Source: Pseudomonadota bacterium (GTDB taxonomy: Bacteria > Myxococcota_A > Polyangia > Polyangiales > Polyangiaceae). Taken from it: a DNA stretch of 39,726 bases. The notes beneath the pieces are model-generated. The model did not search any database, was not told the origin of the DNA, and worked only from the letters and a program-made list of their open reading frames with translations. The stretch's first letter is position 1, and each line of letters starts with the position of its first letter. Of this stretch, positions 22,808 to 31,404 are shown piece after piece. The stretch lies in the NCBI GenBank assembly GCA_023418705.1, contig JAEZYZ010000018.1, positions 1 through 39,726 of the forward strand, written 5' to 3'. The position numbers were made by a program, and so were the translations under genes.

Positions 22808-23145
22808 GATCTGCCTCGTTTCCGCCGCAAGCTCTGCCCTCGCATCAAAGTCTATCCCTCTTTTCATGCCGCGTCCGCTAATGCCGAGTGGCGATTGCTC
22901 CCCAAAGGGTGTTCGACTGAGTCTAGAATTTTTCTTGTCGTTACAGTCGGGATGCGACGTCCATCGAACGAAGTGGAAGACGGACGTGCGCCGTTCTCGA
23001 AGGAGCGACCGCGCTGCGCCGCGCTCATCGGGAGTTCTTTCATGCGTGAACACTCCGAAAGTATCTCCGAGCCGATGGCGCAGCTCGCCCGGCATCGGGT
23101 GCGTGCAAGGTGGGAACGCCGCCCACACCAGGAGCGCTTCGGGGC
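22808..23145. other. Intergenic region, no gene supported
   Basis: 338 bp between the vWA start and the 3' end of the SurA-like gene, both on the minus strand. It must hold the vWA promoter. An A/T-rich patch near 22920-22940 is the least GC-rich part and a reasonable promoter location, but no consensus is clear. An 84-codon plus-strand frame has no recognisable protein character. Confidence 0.6.
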
Positions 23146-23850
23146 TTAGCTGGCAGGATGCAAGACGGTGATGCGAAGGCGCCCGCGAGCGTTCTCGTAG
23201 AAGCTCGACAGCGCCTCGGACAATCGCCTGCCGACGACCCAACGTCTCAGGCCACCCGCGATCTGCTCGAAGGGCGCCTGAGCAAATGGGTTCGGCACCG
23301 ATCGGTGCACGTTCCGCAGCTCGGCGTCGCTCGGCAGGAGCATCGGGGCGACCATGCGATCGAGGTACAGGCTGGCGCGAGCTTGCCGGCGGAGGATGCC
23401 GAGCAGCTCACGCCGGTCGATCCCCTCTGCAGACGCCGCGGCGCGCAGCCTGTCGGCGCCACCGACCCGCTGGACCAGCATGGCGTGGGCGGCATCGGTT
23501 TGGCGGCGGAGCTCGTCGGCCGTCGGCGGCGGCTCGACACCAAAGCTCGACAGGAGCTCCTCGGCGAGGTGCCGCTCGAGGGCCGCGCGGACGTGCCGCT
23601 GGCGGTAGGGCTGCTGGTCGTAGTTGGAGCGGTCCGGGTCGGCGAGCGCCTCGATCCGCGCTTCGAACGCCAGGACCCGTTCGTAGATGAAACGCGGGGA
23701 CCGAGCGCCCCCAAGCTCGGGCGCGCTGAAGCGGACCGAGACCCGATCGAGAGGGATCGCAGGCTCCGCCCCAGCGGGCGCTGCCACACTCGCCGTCCCA
23801 ATCAGAAGCAGATGGGCGGCGGCGCTCAGGACACGCTGCCGAAGACTCAC
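23146..23850 (-). CDS. Exported SurA_N-like protein of unknown function
   Basis: 234 residues. An N-terminal signal peptide of about 28 residues (LLLIGTASVAAPAGA, cleavage after AGA) precedes a mostly helical domain with features of the SurA/trigger-factor-like N-terminal fold: FIYERVLAFEARI, AALERHLAEELLSS and a long basic-acidic helix QTDAAHAMLVQRVGG. There is no parvulin catalytic domain, so it is chaperone-like at most. The GTG start at 23850 overlaps the stop of the upstream UPF0158 gene as GTGA, so the two are coupled although one product is exported and the other cytosolic. Function is not recognised; the SurA_N resemblance is a weak inference. Confidence 0.7.
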   Translation of the reverse strand: MSLRQRVLSAAAHLLLIGTASVAAPAGAEPAIPLDRVSVRFSAPELGGARSPRFIYERVLAFEARIEALADPDRSNYDQQPYRQRHVRAALERHLAEELLSSFGVEPPPTADELRRQTDAAHAMLVQRVGGADRLRAAASAEGIDRRELLGILRRQARASLYLDRMVAPMLLPSDAELRNVHRSVPNPFAQAPFEQIAGGLRRWVVGRRLSEALSSFYENARGRLRITVLHPAS

Positions 23851-24656
23851 CGAGCGGCGGTGCGCTTGCGCGACGACGGCGTCGGCTCCTCGTCCGTGGG
23901 CTTCGCTGCCAGCGCTTTGGGTTGGTCCTCTGGTGCGTCGGCGTCGGCGTCGCCCTCGGCCTCGCCTTCGCCCTCTCCCCCGTGGCGCACGGAGAAGCTG
24001 CGGGCCGCTCGGCGAGCTTTGACGAACTCCGCGAACGCGGTGACCTTCTCCAGATCCCGCGCGCCAAGGGTGTCGGCGATGTCCTTGAGCTGCTTGCGCA
24101 GGGCCTCGGCGCTGCGCCCGCGACGGCCGGCGAGCTGGTCCTGTGAGATCGGTTGCGCATCCGCGGCGGCTGGCGCGGGCTCCGCGGGCCAGACCGTGCG
24201 AGGCACCGGTCGCAGCGCGTGCGCGCTGAGCCAGGCTTCCATGAACACGCGCAGCCGCTCGCTTCGAAAAGCGAACCAGCGCTCGCGCTCCGGCGCGTAG
24301 CCCATCAGGACGTCCTTGAAGCGGCGGAACGCGCCTTTGCCATCGATGGCGCGCTCGAGCCGCTCCCGGAGCTCCGGCTCGTCGACCATCGGGATGAAGC
24401 GCTCCATCCAGCGGTACTGCTCACGCGAGCTCACCGGGTCGATACGCATGTACGCTGAATCGGCAGCGATGCGCGCGTGCATCTCCGGGTCGGCAATGCC
24501 GTCGACCACCCGCAGCACCTCCCCGGTGCCAACGTGCAAGTAGCTGTGCACTTCGGGAGCGTTGTTTTCGAACGCATCCTCGAGCGCCTCCCAATCGACA
24601 GGGACGTCCCTCACTGCCGGAATCGCTTCGGATCCCCCATTTTCCGCGTCAGCCAT
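23847..24656 (-). CDS. UPF0158-family protein with basic/acidic C-terminal tail
   Basis: 269 residues. The first 140 or so match UPF0158: WEALEDAFENNAPEVHSYL, TGEVLRVVDGIADPEMH, RFIPMVDEPELRERLERAI and GKGAFRRFKDVLMGY followed by a WFAFRSERLRVFMEAWL helix. The function of this family is not established. A second half, about 165-269, is hydrophilic: a helix QLAGRRGRSAEALRKQLKDI, then an Asp/Glu/Ala-rich and Lys/Arg-rich tail, not part of the short family proteins. ATG at 24656. The GTGA overlap with the exported SurA-like gene suggests one operon. Confidence 0.8.
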   Translation of the reverse strand: MADAENGGSEAIPAVRDVPVDWEALEDAFENNAPEVHSYLHVGTGEVLRVVDGIADPEMHARIAADSAYMRIDPVSSREQYRWMERFIPMVDEPELRERLERAIDGKGAFRRFKDVLMGYAPERERWFAFRSERLRVFMEAWLSAHALRPVPRTVWPAEPAPAAADAQPISQDQLAGRRGRSAEALRKQLKDIADTLGARDLEKVTAFAEFVKARRAARSFSVRHGGEGEGEAEGDADADAPEDQPKALAAKPTDEEPTPSSRKRTAAR

Positions 24657-24717
24657 TTTTCCTCAAATCCGGTAGGAAACCCGGTGCCTTTCCGAAGAAT
24701 TCCTCCACTTTACTCGA

Positions 24718-26235
<1,518 letters not shown>

Positions 26236-26279
26236 GCGCGAGACTCTACCCCAAAATCAGCGCGGGGTTGAACCACTAC

Positions 26280-26301
26280 TGCCCGAAGTTCGAGTCGGGC
26301 A
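26280..26301. promoter_or_regulatory. 7-bp inverted repeat in the glpK/cyclase divergent promoter region
   Basis: TGCCCGA and TCGGGCA flank an 8-base spacer, 45 bp upstream of the glpK start and about 130 bp upstream of the cyclase start. The location suits an operator for one or both genes. No known consensus recognised. Confidence 0.3.
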
Positions 26302-26431
26302 AAAGCCACGGGCCGCGGGCCGCTCCGGCGCGCGCTCGAGCGCCGCGACCGAGGCGGCGTCGTGGCCCGGAAAGCGGCGTCTGCCCGGACTTGTCGGAGG
26401 GGGCGTCCACAGGTAGCCTTGGCCCTTGCCG

Positions 26432-28297
26432 ATGCCGCGGATTTTGCTCGCTACTCCCGAAGGTCATCAAGTCGTCGAGCTGCGCGAGCACAACACCCTC
26501 GGGCGTCATCCCAGCAACACCATCCAGCTGCTCGATAAGATCGTCTCCAAGGAGCACTGCACGATCGAAAAGCGCGGCGATCGCTTCGTCTTGCGCGATC
26601 TCGGCAGCCTGAACGGAACGTACATCAACGGCGAGCGTGTCTCGGGCGAGCAGCTGCTCAAGCACGGCGACGACATCGCCCTCGGCACCACCCGAGCCCG
26701 CTTCGACGATGGTTCCGGGCTGCCCCTCTCGCCCCCACCGTCGATCGGCGCACCGCTCGCAGCCGCGGCTCCGCCCGGCTGGCAGGCGTCGTCGGTCGCC
26801 CCGCGCCCGCCGATGCAGAGCCAACCCGACGCGCCCCTGGCCACCGGCAGCGCGCAGGCGACCCGACCCATGCCGGTGTCGATGGGGCCGCTGGGCACCG
26901 CGGCGATCCCGACCTACGGCGTCGGGCAAGCGGCAGGCATGGGGTTCGAGCCCGCTCCGCCGAGCCCGCCGGGCGGCAGCCTGCCCCCGCTGAACGCCAC
27001 GCGGGTGGACGTGAGCGACAAGTCGCGCGCGATTGGCACGCAGATCGCCGCCACGCAGAAGGGCTTTTTGCCGTTCGATCAGGTCCGCGGCAATGCCCAG
27101 CAGCTGATGGCGGACTACGAGCGGCTGCGGCTGAGCCACGAGCTCTCGCGAGAGATCGCGCTCGAGCGGGACTTGCCGACGCTGCTCAACAAGATCCTGC
27201 TGACGATCTTCAAGTTCGTCCGGGCCGATCGCGGCGTGATTTTTCTGATGGACAACACCCAGCTGGTTCCCGGCGCGAGCTTGCGGCGCGACGGCACGGA
27301 GACCCCCATCAGCGTGTCGTCGACCATCATGAACCACGTGATCAAGGAGCGGGCGACGGTGCTCACCCACGACGCGGCGATGGATTTCGCGGCCTCCAAG
27401 GGCAAGAGCATGATCCTGAACCGCATCAGCTCGGCGATCGTGGCGCCCCTCCTCCACAACGACGATATCCTCGGGGTGCTGTGGCTCGACAGCGAGACCC
27501 TCGCGCAGTTTCAGCCGAAGGACATGGAGATCGTGACCGCGATCGCCGCTCAGGCCGCCATGTTCATCGAGATCAACATCCTGGCGAAGAAGATCGAGCA
27601 GGAGATCGTCAACCGCGAGCGGTTCAGCCGGCTGCTGTCGCCAAACGTCGCCGAGCGTGTCTTGTCGGGCGAGCTCGAGGTGAAAAAGGGCGGGCAGCTG
27701 GTGCAGGAGTGCACCGTCTTCAACTCCGACATCCGCGGGTTCACGCGCATGAGCGAAGGCGCGCCCCCCGAGAGCATCGTCGAGATGCTCAACGAGTACT
27801 TCGAGCAGATGGTCGAGACGCTGTTCAAGTACGAAGGGACGCTCGACAAGTTCATGGGCGACGGCATCATGGCGTTGTGGGGTGCGCCGGTCGCGCATCC
27901 AGACGACGCGCTGCGCAGCGTGAGCTGCGCTCTGGAGCAGCTCGAAATCCTCGGTCGTTTCAACCGCAAGCGGGTCGAGATGAACGAGCCGCCGCTGGCC
28001 ATTGGGATCGGGATCCACACCGGGCCGTTGGTCGCCGGCTACATCGGCAGCTCCAAGGCGCTCTCCTACACGGTGATCGGAGACACTGCGAACACCAGTG
28101 CGCGGCTCTGCGGCATTGCTGCGGCGGGTCAAGTTCTGGTCAGCGAAGCGACCGCCGCAAAGCTCTCGAGCCGCTTCGAGCTCGAGGAGCTGTCGCCAGC
28201 GCAGCTCAAGGGCAAGGAGCGCCCTTTCCGCGTTTTCAACGTGAAGCGAATGTCGCCGAGCGCCCAGGTACCGGCCGCGTTCGGCGCTTCGCGGTAG
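26432..28297 (+). CDS. FHA-GAF-class III adenylate cyclase
   Basis: 621 residues. The N-terminal FHA domain, about 10-95, has the phosphothreonine-binding pattern NTLGRHPSNTIQLLD, VSKEHCTI and DLGSLNGTYING. A Pro/Ala linker, about 98-200, leads to a GAF sensor (about 230-375) and the cyclase catalytic domain, about 410-600. Cyclase residues include FNSDIRGFTRMSEG (metal Asp), DKFMGDGIMALWGAP (second metal Asp; Lys that reads adenine) and YTVIGDTANTSARL (Thr as second base-reading residue, then the Asn and Arg transition-state pair). Lys/Thr specify ATP, so cAMP is the likely product. The FHA domain implies control by a Ser/Thr kinase, common in myxobacteria. ATG at 26432 is preferred over a TTG two codons upstream. 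Confidence 0.93.
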   Translation: MPRILLATPEGHQVVELREHNTLGRHPSNTIQLLDKIVSKEHCTIEKRGDRFVLRDLGSLNGTYINGERVSGEQLLKHGDDIALGTTRARFDDGSGLPLSPPPSIGAPLAAAAPPGWQASSVAPRPPMQSQPDAPLATGSAQATRPMPVSMGPLGTAAIPTYGVGQAAGMGFEPAPPSPPGGSLPPLNATRVDVSDKSRAIGTQIAATQKGFLPFDQVRGNAQQLMADYERLRLSHELSREIALERDLPTLLNKILLTIFKFVRADRGVIFLMDNTQLVPGASLRRDGTETPISVSSTIMNHVIKERATVLTHDAAMDFAASKGKSMILNRISSAIVAPLLHNDDILGVLWLDSETLAQFQPKDMEIVTAIAAQAAMFIEINILAKKIEQEIVNRERFSRLLSPNVAERVLSGELEVKKGGQLVQECTVFNSDIRGFTRMSEGAPPESIVEMLNEYFEQMVETLFKYEGTLDKFMGDGIMALWGAPVAHPDDALRSVSCALEQLEILGRFNRKRVEMNEPPLAIGIGIHTGPLVAGYIGSSKALSYTVIGDTANTSARLCGIAAAGQVLVSEATAAKLSSRFELEELSPAQLKGKERPFRVFNVKRMSPSAQVPAAFGASR

Positions 28298-28324
28298 AAC
28301 CAGTTGAGGTCCTGCGCGACCGCG

Positions 28325-28347
28325 CCCCATCCCGGAGGGGACTTTTT
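28325..28347 (+). terminator. Weak terminator candidate after the cyclase gene
   Basis: CCCC-8-GGGG followed by A-CTTTTT, 27 bp after the stop codon. The short stem makes this tentative, but the T-run is unusual in this GC-rich DNA. Confidence 0.35.
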
Positions 28348-28523
28348 CAGCCTCGACGGCGGCGCGCGTTCGCGGCAGATTCCGCACGCGCCATGCAGCG
28401 AAACCAGCGACGTTCGAACCGCCGACGACGGCAGTGGCAATGCCTGCGGCCGCTCCTCGAAGCGAGCCGCCAGGCAAGGGGGTGGCCGTTGCCGTTCGCC
28501 GAGGCGAAGGTGAGGCGCTGAGC

Positions 28524-29474
28524 GTGGCGCACGTCCTCGCCTTCGAGCGTCCCGTGGTCGAGCTCGTGCAGCGGGTGCGCGAGCTGCGTGAGCTCGCGAG
28601 CGCCGATGCGCGCTATTCGGGGGAGCTCAAGCGCCTCGAGCAAAAGGCCGCGCAGCTCGCCCGAGAGGTGTTTCAGAACCTCTCGCCGATTCAAAAGGTT
28701 CAGCTGTCGCGCCACCCGAACCGTCCCTACACGCTCGACTACGTGCAGCGGCTGTTCACCGACTTCGTGGAGCTGCACGGTGACCGGCGCTTCGCCGACG
28801 ACTGTTCCATCATCGGCGGACCTTGCCGCTTCCATGGCCGGAGCGTGATGATCGTCGGTCACCAGAAGGGCCGCACGACCAAAGAGAACATGAAACGCAA
28901 CTTCGGGATGCCCAACCCCGAAGGCTACCGCAAGGCCATCCGGCTCTACGAGCTCGCCGATCGGTTCGGCTTGCCCATCTTGACGTTCATCGATACGCCC
29001 GGCGCGTTCCCGGGCGTGGAGGGCGAGGAGCGTGGGCAGAGTGAGGCCATCGGCGCATCGCTGGAGGTGATGTCGCGGGTCGGGGTGCCGATCATCACCA
29101 CGGTCATCGGCGAAGGCGGCTCGGGTGGCGCGTTGGCCCTCGGGGTGGCCAATCGAGTGCTGGTCCTGGAGTTCGGTTACTACTCCGTGATCTCACCCGA
29201 GGGCTGCGCGGCGATCCTGTGGAAGAACGGCGAGATGACGCCGGAGGCCGCGGCGCGCCTGAAAATCACCGCGCCGAACCTGCTCGAGCTGGGGGCGGTG
29301 GACGCCATCGTCGAAGAGCCGCCCGGTGGGGCGCATCAGGATCACGACACCGCGGCGCGCCTGCTCGACCGCGCCGTGTACGAAGCGCTGGTGTCGCTCG
29401 ATGGCCTGTCACCGGAGGAGCTGCGCGAAGATCGCTATCAGCGGTTTCGGCGCCTCGGCTCGTTCGTGGCTTGA
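28524..29474 (+). CDS. accA: Acetyl-CoA carboxylase carboxyltransferase subunit alpha
   Basis: 316 residues. This subunit transfers carboxyl from biotin to acetyl-CoA with AccD to make malonyl-CoA for fatty-acid synthesis. It follows E. coli AccA closely: LSRHPNRPYTLDYV, FVELHGDRRFADD, GHQKGRTTKENMKRNFGMP, ITPG-like segment FIDTPGAFPGVEGEERGQSE, VIGEGGSGGALALGVAN, YSVISPEGCAAILWK and EPPGGAHQD. The GTG at 28524 (GAGG upstream) is chosen because MAHVLAFERPVVELVQRV aligns with the start of E. coli AccA. Longer in-frame starts would add unconserved residues. accD is not in the window, so the two subunits are unlinked here. About 240 bp of gene-free DNA follow. Confidence 0.96.
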   Translation: MAHVLAFERPVVELVQRVRELRELASADARYSGELKRLEQKAAQLAREVFQNLSPIQKVQLSRHPNRPYTLDYVQRLFTDFVELHGDRRFADDCSIIGGPCRFHGRSVMIVGHQKGRTTKENMKRNFGMPNPEGYRKAIRLYELADRFGLPILTFIDTPGAFPGVEGEERGQSEAIGASLEVMSRVGVPIITTVIGEGGSGGALALGVANRVLVLEFGYYSVISPEGCAAILWKNGEMTPEAAARLKITAPNLLELGAVDAIVEEPPGGAHQDHDTAARLLDRAVYEALVSLDGLSPEELREDRYQRFRRLGSFVA

Positions 29475-29718
29475 TTGCGGTCAGGGATGCACGAGACAGG
29501 CTTGGAGATCGGTCACAGGAAGAGCAGAAGACCGGAAGGGGACCGACTTCATCGGTCCCAGACCAAAGTCATCGATCTCGAGCGACGGGATGCGGCCCAC
29601 CGCGGCGAACACAGCCCGCGAGGATCGCGTCGGCGTATCCGCCGAGTCCCCAGAAGATCTTCCGCCCTTCCGCCCTTTCTGTGAACAAACGTACCGCAGG
29701 TCGTGGCAAGCGGGAGGG

Positions 29719-30585
29719 TCACACGTAGCGGGCGAGGGCCTGCTGGACGGAGGCGAGGTAGGAGCCGCCGAAGTGGTTCACGTGCACCAAGAGCGGATAG
29801 AGCTGGTAGAGCGTGACCCGGTCTTTGGCTCCGGGCGATAGCGGGTAGGCCTCGTCGTAGGCGGCGAACACGCGCTCCGAAAAGCCGCCGAACAGCCGCA
29901 TCATCGCCAAGTCCATCTCGCGATGGCCCCCGTAGACCGCCGGATCGATGAGGCAGGGCAAGCCGCGTTCATCGACGTGCAGGTTTCCGCCCCACAGATC
30001 TCCGTGCAAGCGCGCTGGCGGCTCCGCCGGGCCGACGAGCTCCGGCAGCCGATCGAACAAGCGATCGAAGCCCTGGGCGAGCGCGGCCGGAGCGCGGCCG
30101 TTTTCGATCGCCCGCTCGACCTGCGGCAAGAGCCGCCGTTCGCGGAAGAACTCGGTCCAATCGCCGGCCGGCGTGTTGTCTTGCGGCAGCGATCCGATGA
30201 AGTTCGGTTGATCGAGGCCGAAGCTCGCAGCGCCGAAGCGGTGCAGGGCAGCCAGCCCGCGGCCGAGCTGCTCGTCGAAATCGTGGACACGTCGCGCGGA
30301 ACGGACCAGCTCGAGCGCCAAGAAGGGCGGGTGCGACGGGCCGCTGCTGACGGCGAGCACCTCGGGCAAACGCAGCGCGTCCGCCTCCGCGAGCCACAAG
30401 AGCCCGCGCGCCTCCGCCGGGAACATGCTGCCGGGCGCGTTGGCGTTGCTCTTGACGAACACCGCGCGGCCGTCCGACAGCGTCACCTCCCACGCCTCGT
30501 TGATGTCGCCTCCCGCGAGCGCCAAGACGCTCACGACCTGCGCCCCGAGCCCTTCTGCCACTGCCGTGCGGAGCCGCGCCTGCAT
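29719..30585 (-). CDS. Fructosamine/ribulosamine 3-kinase family protein
   Basis: 288 residues, the usual FN3K length, with an aminoglycoside-kinase-like fold. N-lobe: VLALAGGDINEAWEV and RAVFVKSNANAPGSMFPAEARGL (ATP-site Lys and Glu). C-lobe: catalytic LHGDLWGGNLHVDERGLPCLIDP (Asp of HGDLWGGN and the metal DP). YGGHREMDLAMMRLFGG is a family signature. Known bacterial members phosphorylate ribulosamines or erythrulosamines on glycated proteins so that the sugar falls off. Its ATG overlaps the stop of the upstream low-molecular-weight phosphatase (TGATG). Bacterial FN3K genes are known to pair with such phosphatases, which could supply the dephosphorylated substrate. Confidence 0.92.
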   Translation of the reverse strand: MQARLRTAVAEGLGAQVVSVLALAGGDINEAWEVTLSDGRAVFVKSNANAPGSMFPAEARGLLWLAEADALRLPEVLAVSSGPSHPPFLALELVRSARRVHDFDEQLGRGLAALHRFGAASFGLDQPNFIGSLPQDNTPAGDWTEFFRERRLLPQVERAIENGRAPAALAQGFDRLFDRLPELVGPAEPPARLHGDLWGGNLHVDERGLPCLIDPAVYGGHREMDLAMMRLFGGFSERVFAAYDEAYPLSPGAKDRVTLYQLYPLLVHVNHFGGSYLASVQQALARYV

Positions 30586-31082
30586 CAGAGGCCGTGCTCC
30601 TTGCGCAAGTGCTCGATGAGGCCGCGGCACGCCCGCTCGCACATGTCGAGCACATCGTCGAAGCCCTGCTCCCCGCCGTAATACGGATCGGGCACCGGAG
30701 CGTTCGGCGCCGCGCTTGCGTCGAACGACCGGAGCAAGCGGAGCTTGGACAGCACCTGCTCGTTCGGCGCCGTGCGGCGCAAATCATCGAGGTTCTCCAA
30801 GTCCATGGCCAGCACGTGGTCGAAGCGTTGCCAATCCTGCGTCCGAAACGCGCGCGCCCGCCCGCCGAGCTCGATGCCGCGCCGCCGCGCCGCCGCCTGA
30901 GAGCGTCGGTCTGGAGGATTGCCCGTGTGGTAGGCCGCGGTGCCGGCGCTGTCGACCTCGACCCGATCGCTCAGGCCCTCTCGCTCGAGCAAATGCCGCA
31001 TGACGCCCTCTGCAGTGGGCGAGCGGCAGATGTTCCCGAGGCACACGAAGCACACTTTGATGGTCGCTGGAGGCGCGGGCAT
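30585..31082 (-). CDS. Low-molecular-weight protein-tyrosine-phosphatase family protein
   Basis: 165 residues. The P-loop CLGNICRS near the N-terminus provides the nucleophile Cys14 and Arg20 (CX5R). The general-acid Asp is in VPDPYYGG near residue 130. Other family parts are VDSAGTAAYHTGNPPDRRS and FDHVLAMDLENLDDL. The family removes phosphate from tyrosine, or acts on arginine phosphate or sugar-phosphate adducts. The one-base overlap with the FN3K-type kinase suggests a substrate such as ribulosamine 5-phosphate on glycated proteins rather than exopolysaccharide tyrosine-kinase control. There is no tyrosine kinase or polysaccharide gene nearby. Start is ATG at 31082. Confidence 0.93.
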   Translation of the reverse strand: MPAPPATIKVCFVCLGNICRSPTAEGVMRHLLEREGLSDRVEVDSAGTAAYHTGNPPDRRSQAAARRRGIELGGRARAFRTQDWQRFDHVLAMDLENLDDLRRTAPNEQVLSKLRLLRSFDASAAPNAPVPDPYYGGEQGFDDVLDMCERACRGLIEHLRKEHGL

Positions 31083-31404
31083 CCCGCGGTTTTATCATGG
31101 TGGTTCGCGCGTGCACGGCTCGTCCGCCGCGGACGGTGGCGCGTCGCCGGCGCCCGCGCGGGAGCCTGAGCTCGCTGGGAGCGGGGTCGGTCGCTTGGGG
31201 AGCGGGCTCGCCCGAGCCCCCATCCCCCAAAGCGAGCGCCAGCGAGCGCCCCGATCCCGCTCCCTGAGCGAGCGCCCCCATGCCCCGATCCGAGCGAGCG
31301 CCAGCGAGCGCGCCCGCGCCCCATCCCAAAGCGAGCGAAAGCGAGCGTCCCCATGCCCCGATCCGAGCGAGCGAAAGCGAGCGCCCCCCGCCCCCCGCCG
31401 TCCC
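31083..31404. repeat. Gene-free, low-complexity AGCGAGCG repeat region
   Basis: 322 bp upstream of the phosphatase-kinase pair and downstream of the nitrilase stop. From about 31226 to 31395 it consists of degenerate copies of CAGCGAGCGCC/AAGCGAGCG blocks. A longer unit recurs about 73 bp apart: a block with core ATGCCCCGATCCGAGCGAGC at 31280 and 31353. A CCCAAAGCGAGCG element occurs at 31226 and 31325. No open frame has normal codon character; translated frames read as ALARARSDRG-type noise. The 31083-31225 portion must contain the phosphatase promoter. Confidence 0.7.

Noticed and set aside
22895..23149. An 84-codon plus-strand frame in the vWA upstream region
   Set aside because: Arg/Glu-rich with no ribosome-binding site or family features.
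26276..28477. A 733-codon open frame antisense to the FHA-GAF-cyclase gene
   Set aside because: High-GC DNA gives long antisense frames. The plus strand encodes three recognised domains with active-site residues; the minus frame has none.
28434..28523. Longer accA start giving a 30-residue N-terminal extension
   Set aside because: The added residues are Arg/Pro/Ala-rich and unconserved, and the GTG at 28524 matches the family start.
31226..31395. CRISPR array or coding repeat
   Set aside because: The units are degenerate, of uneven spacing, lack unique spacers and give noise in all frames.
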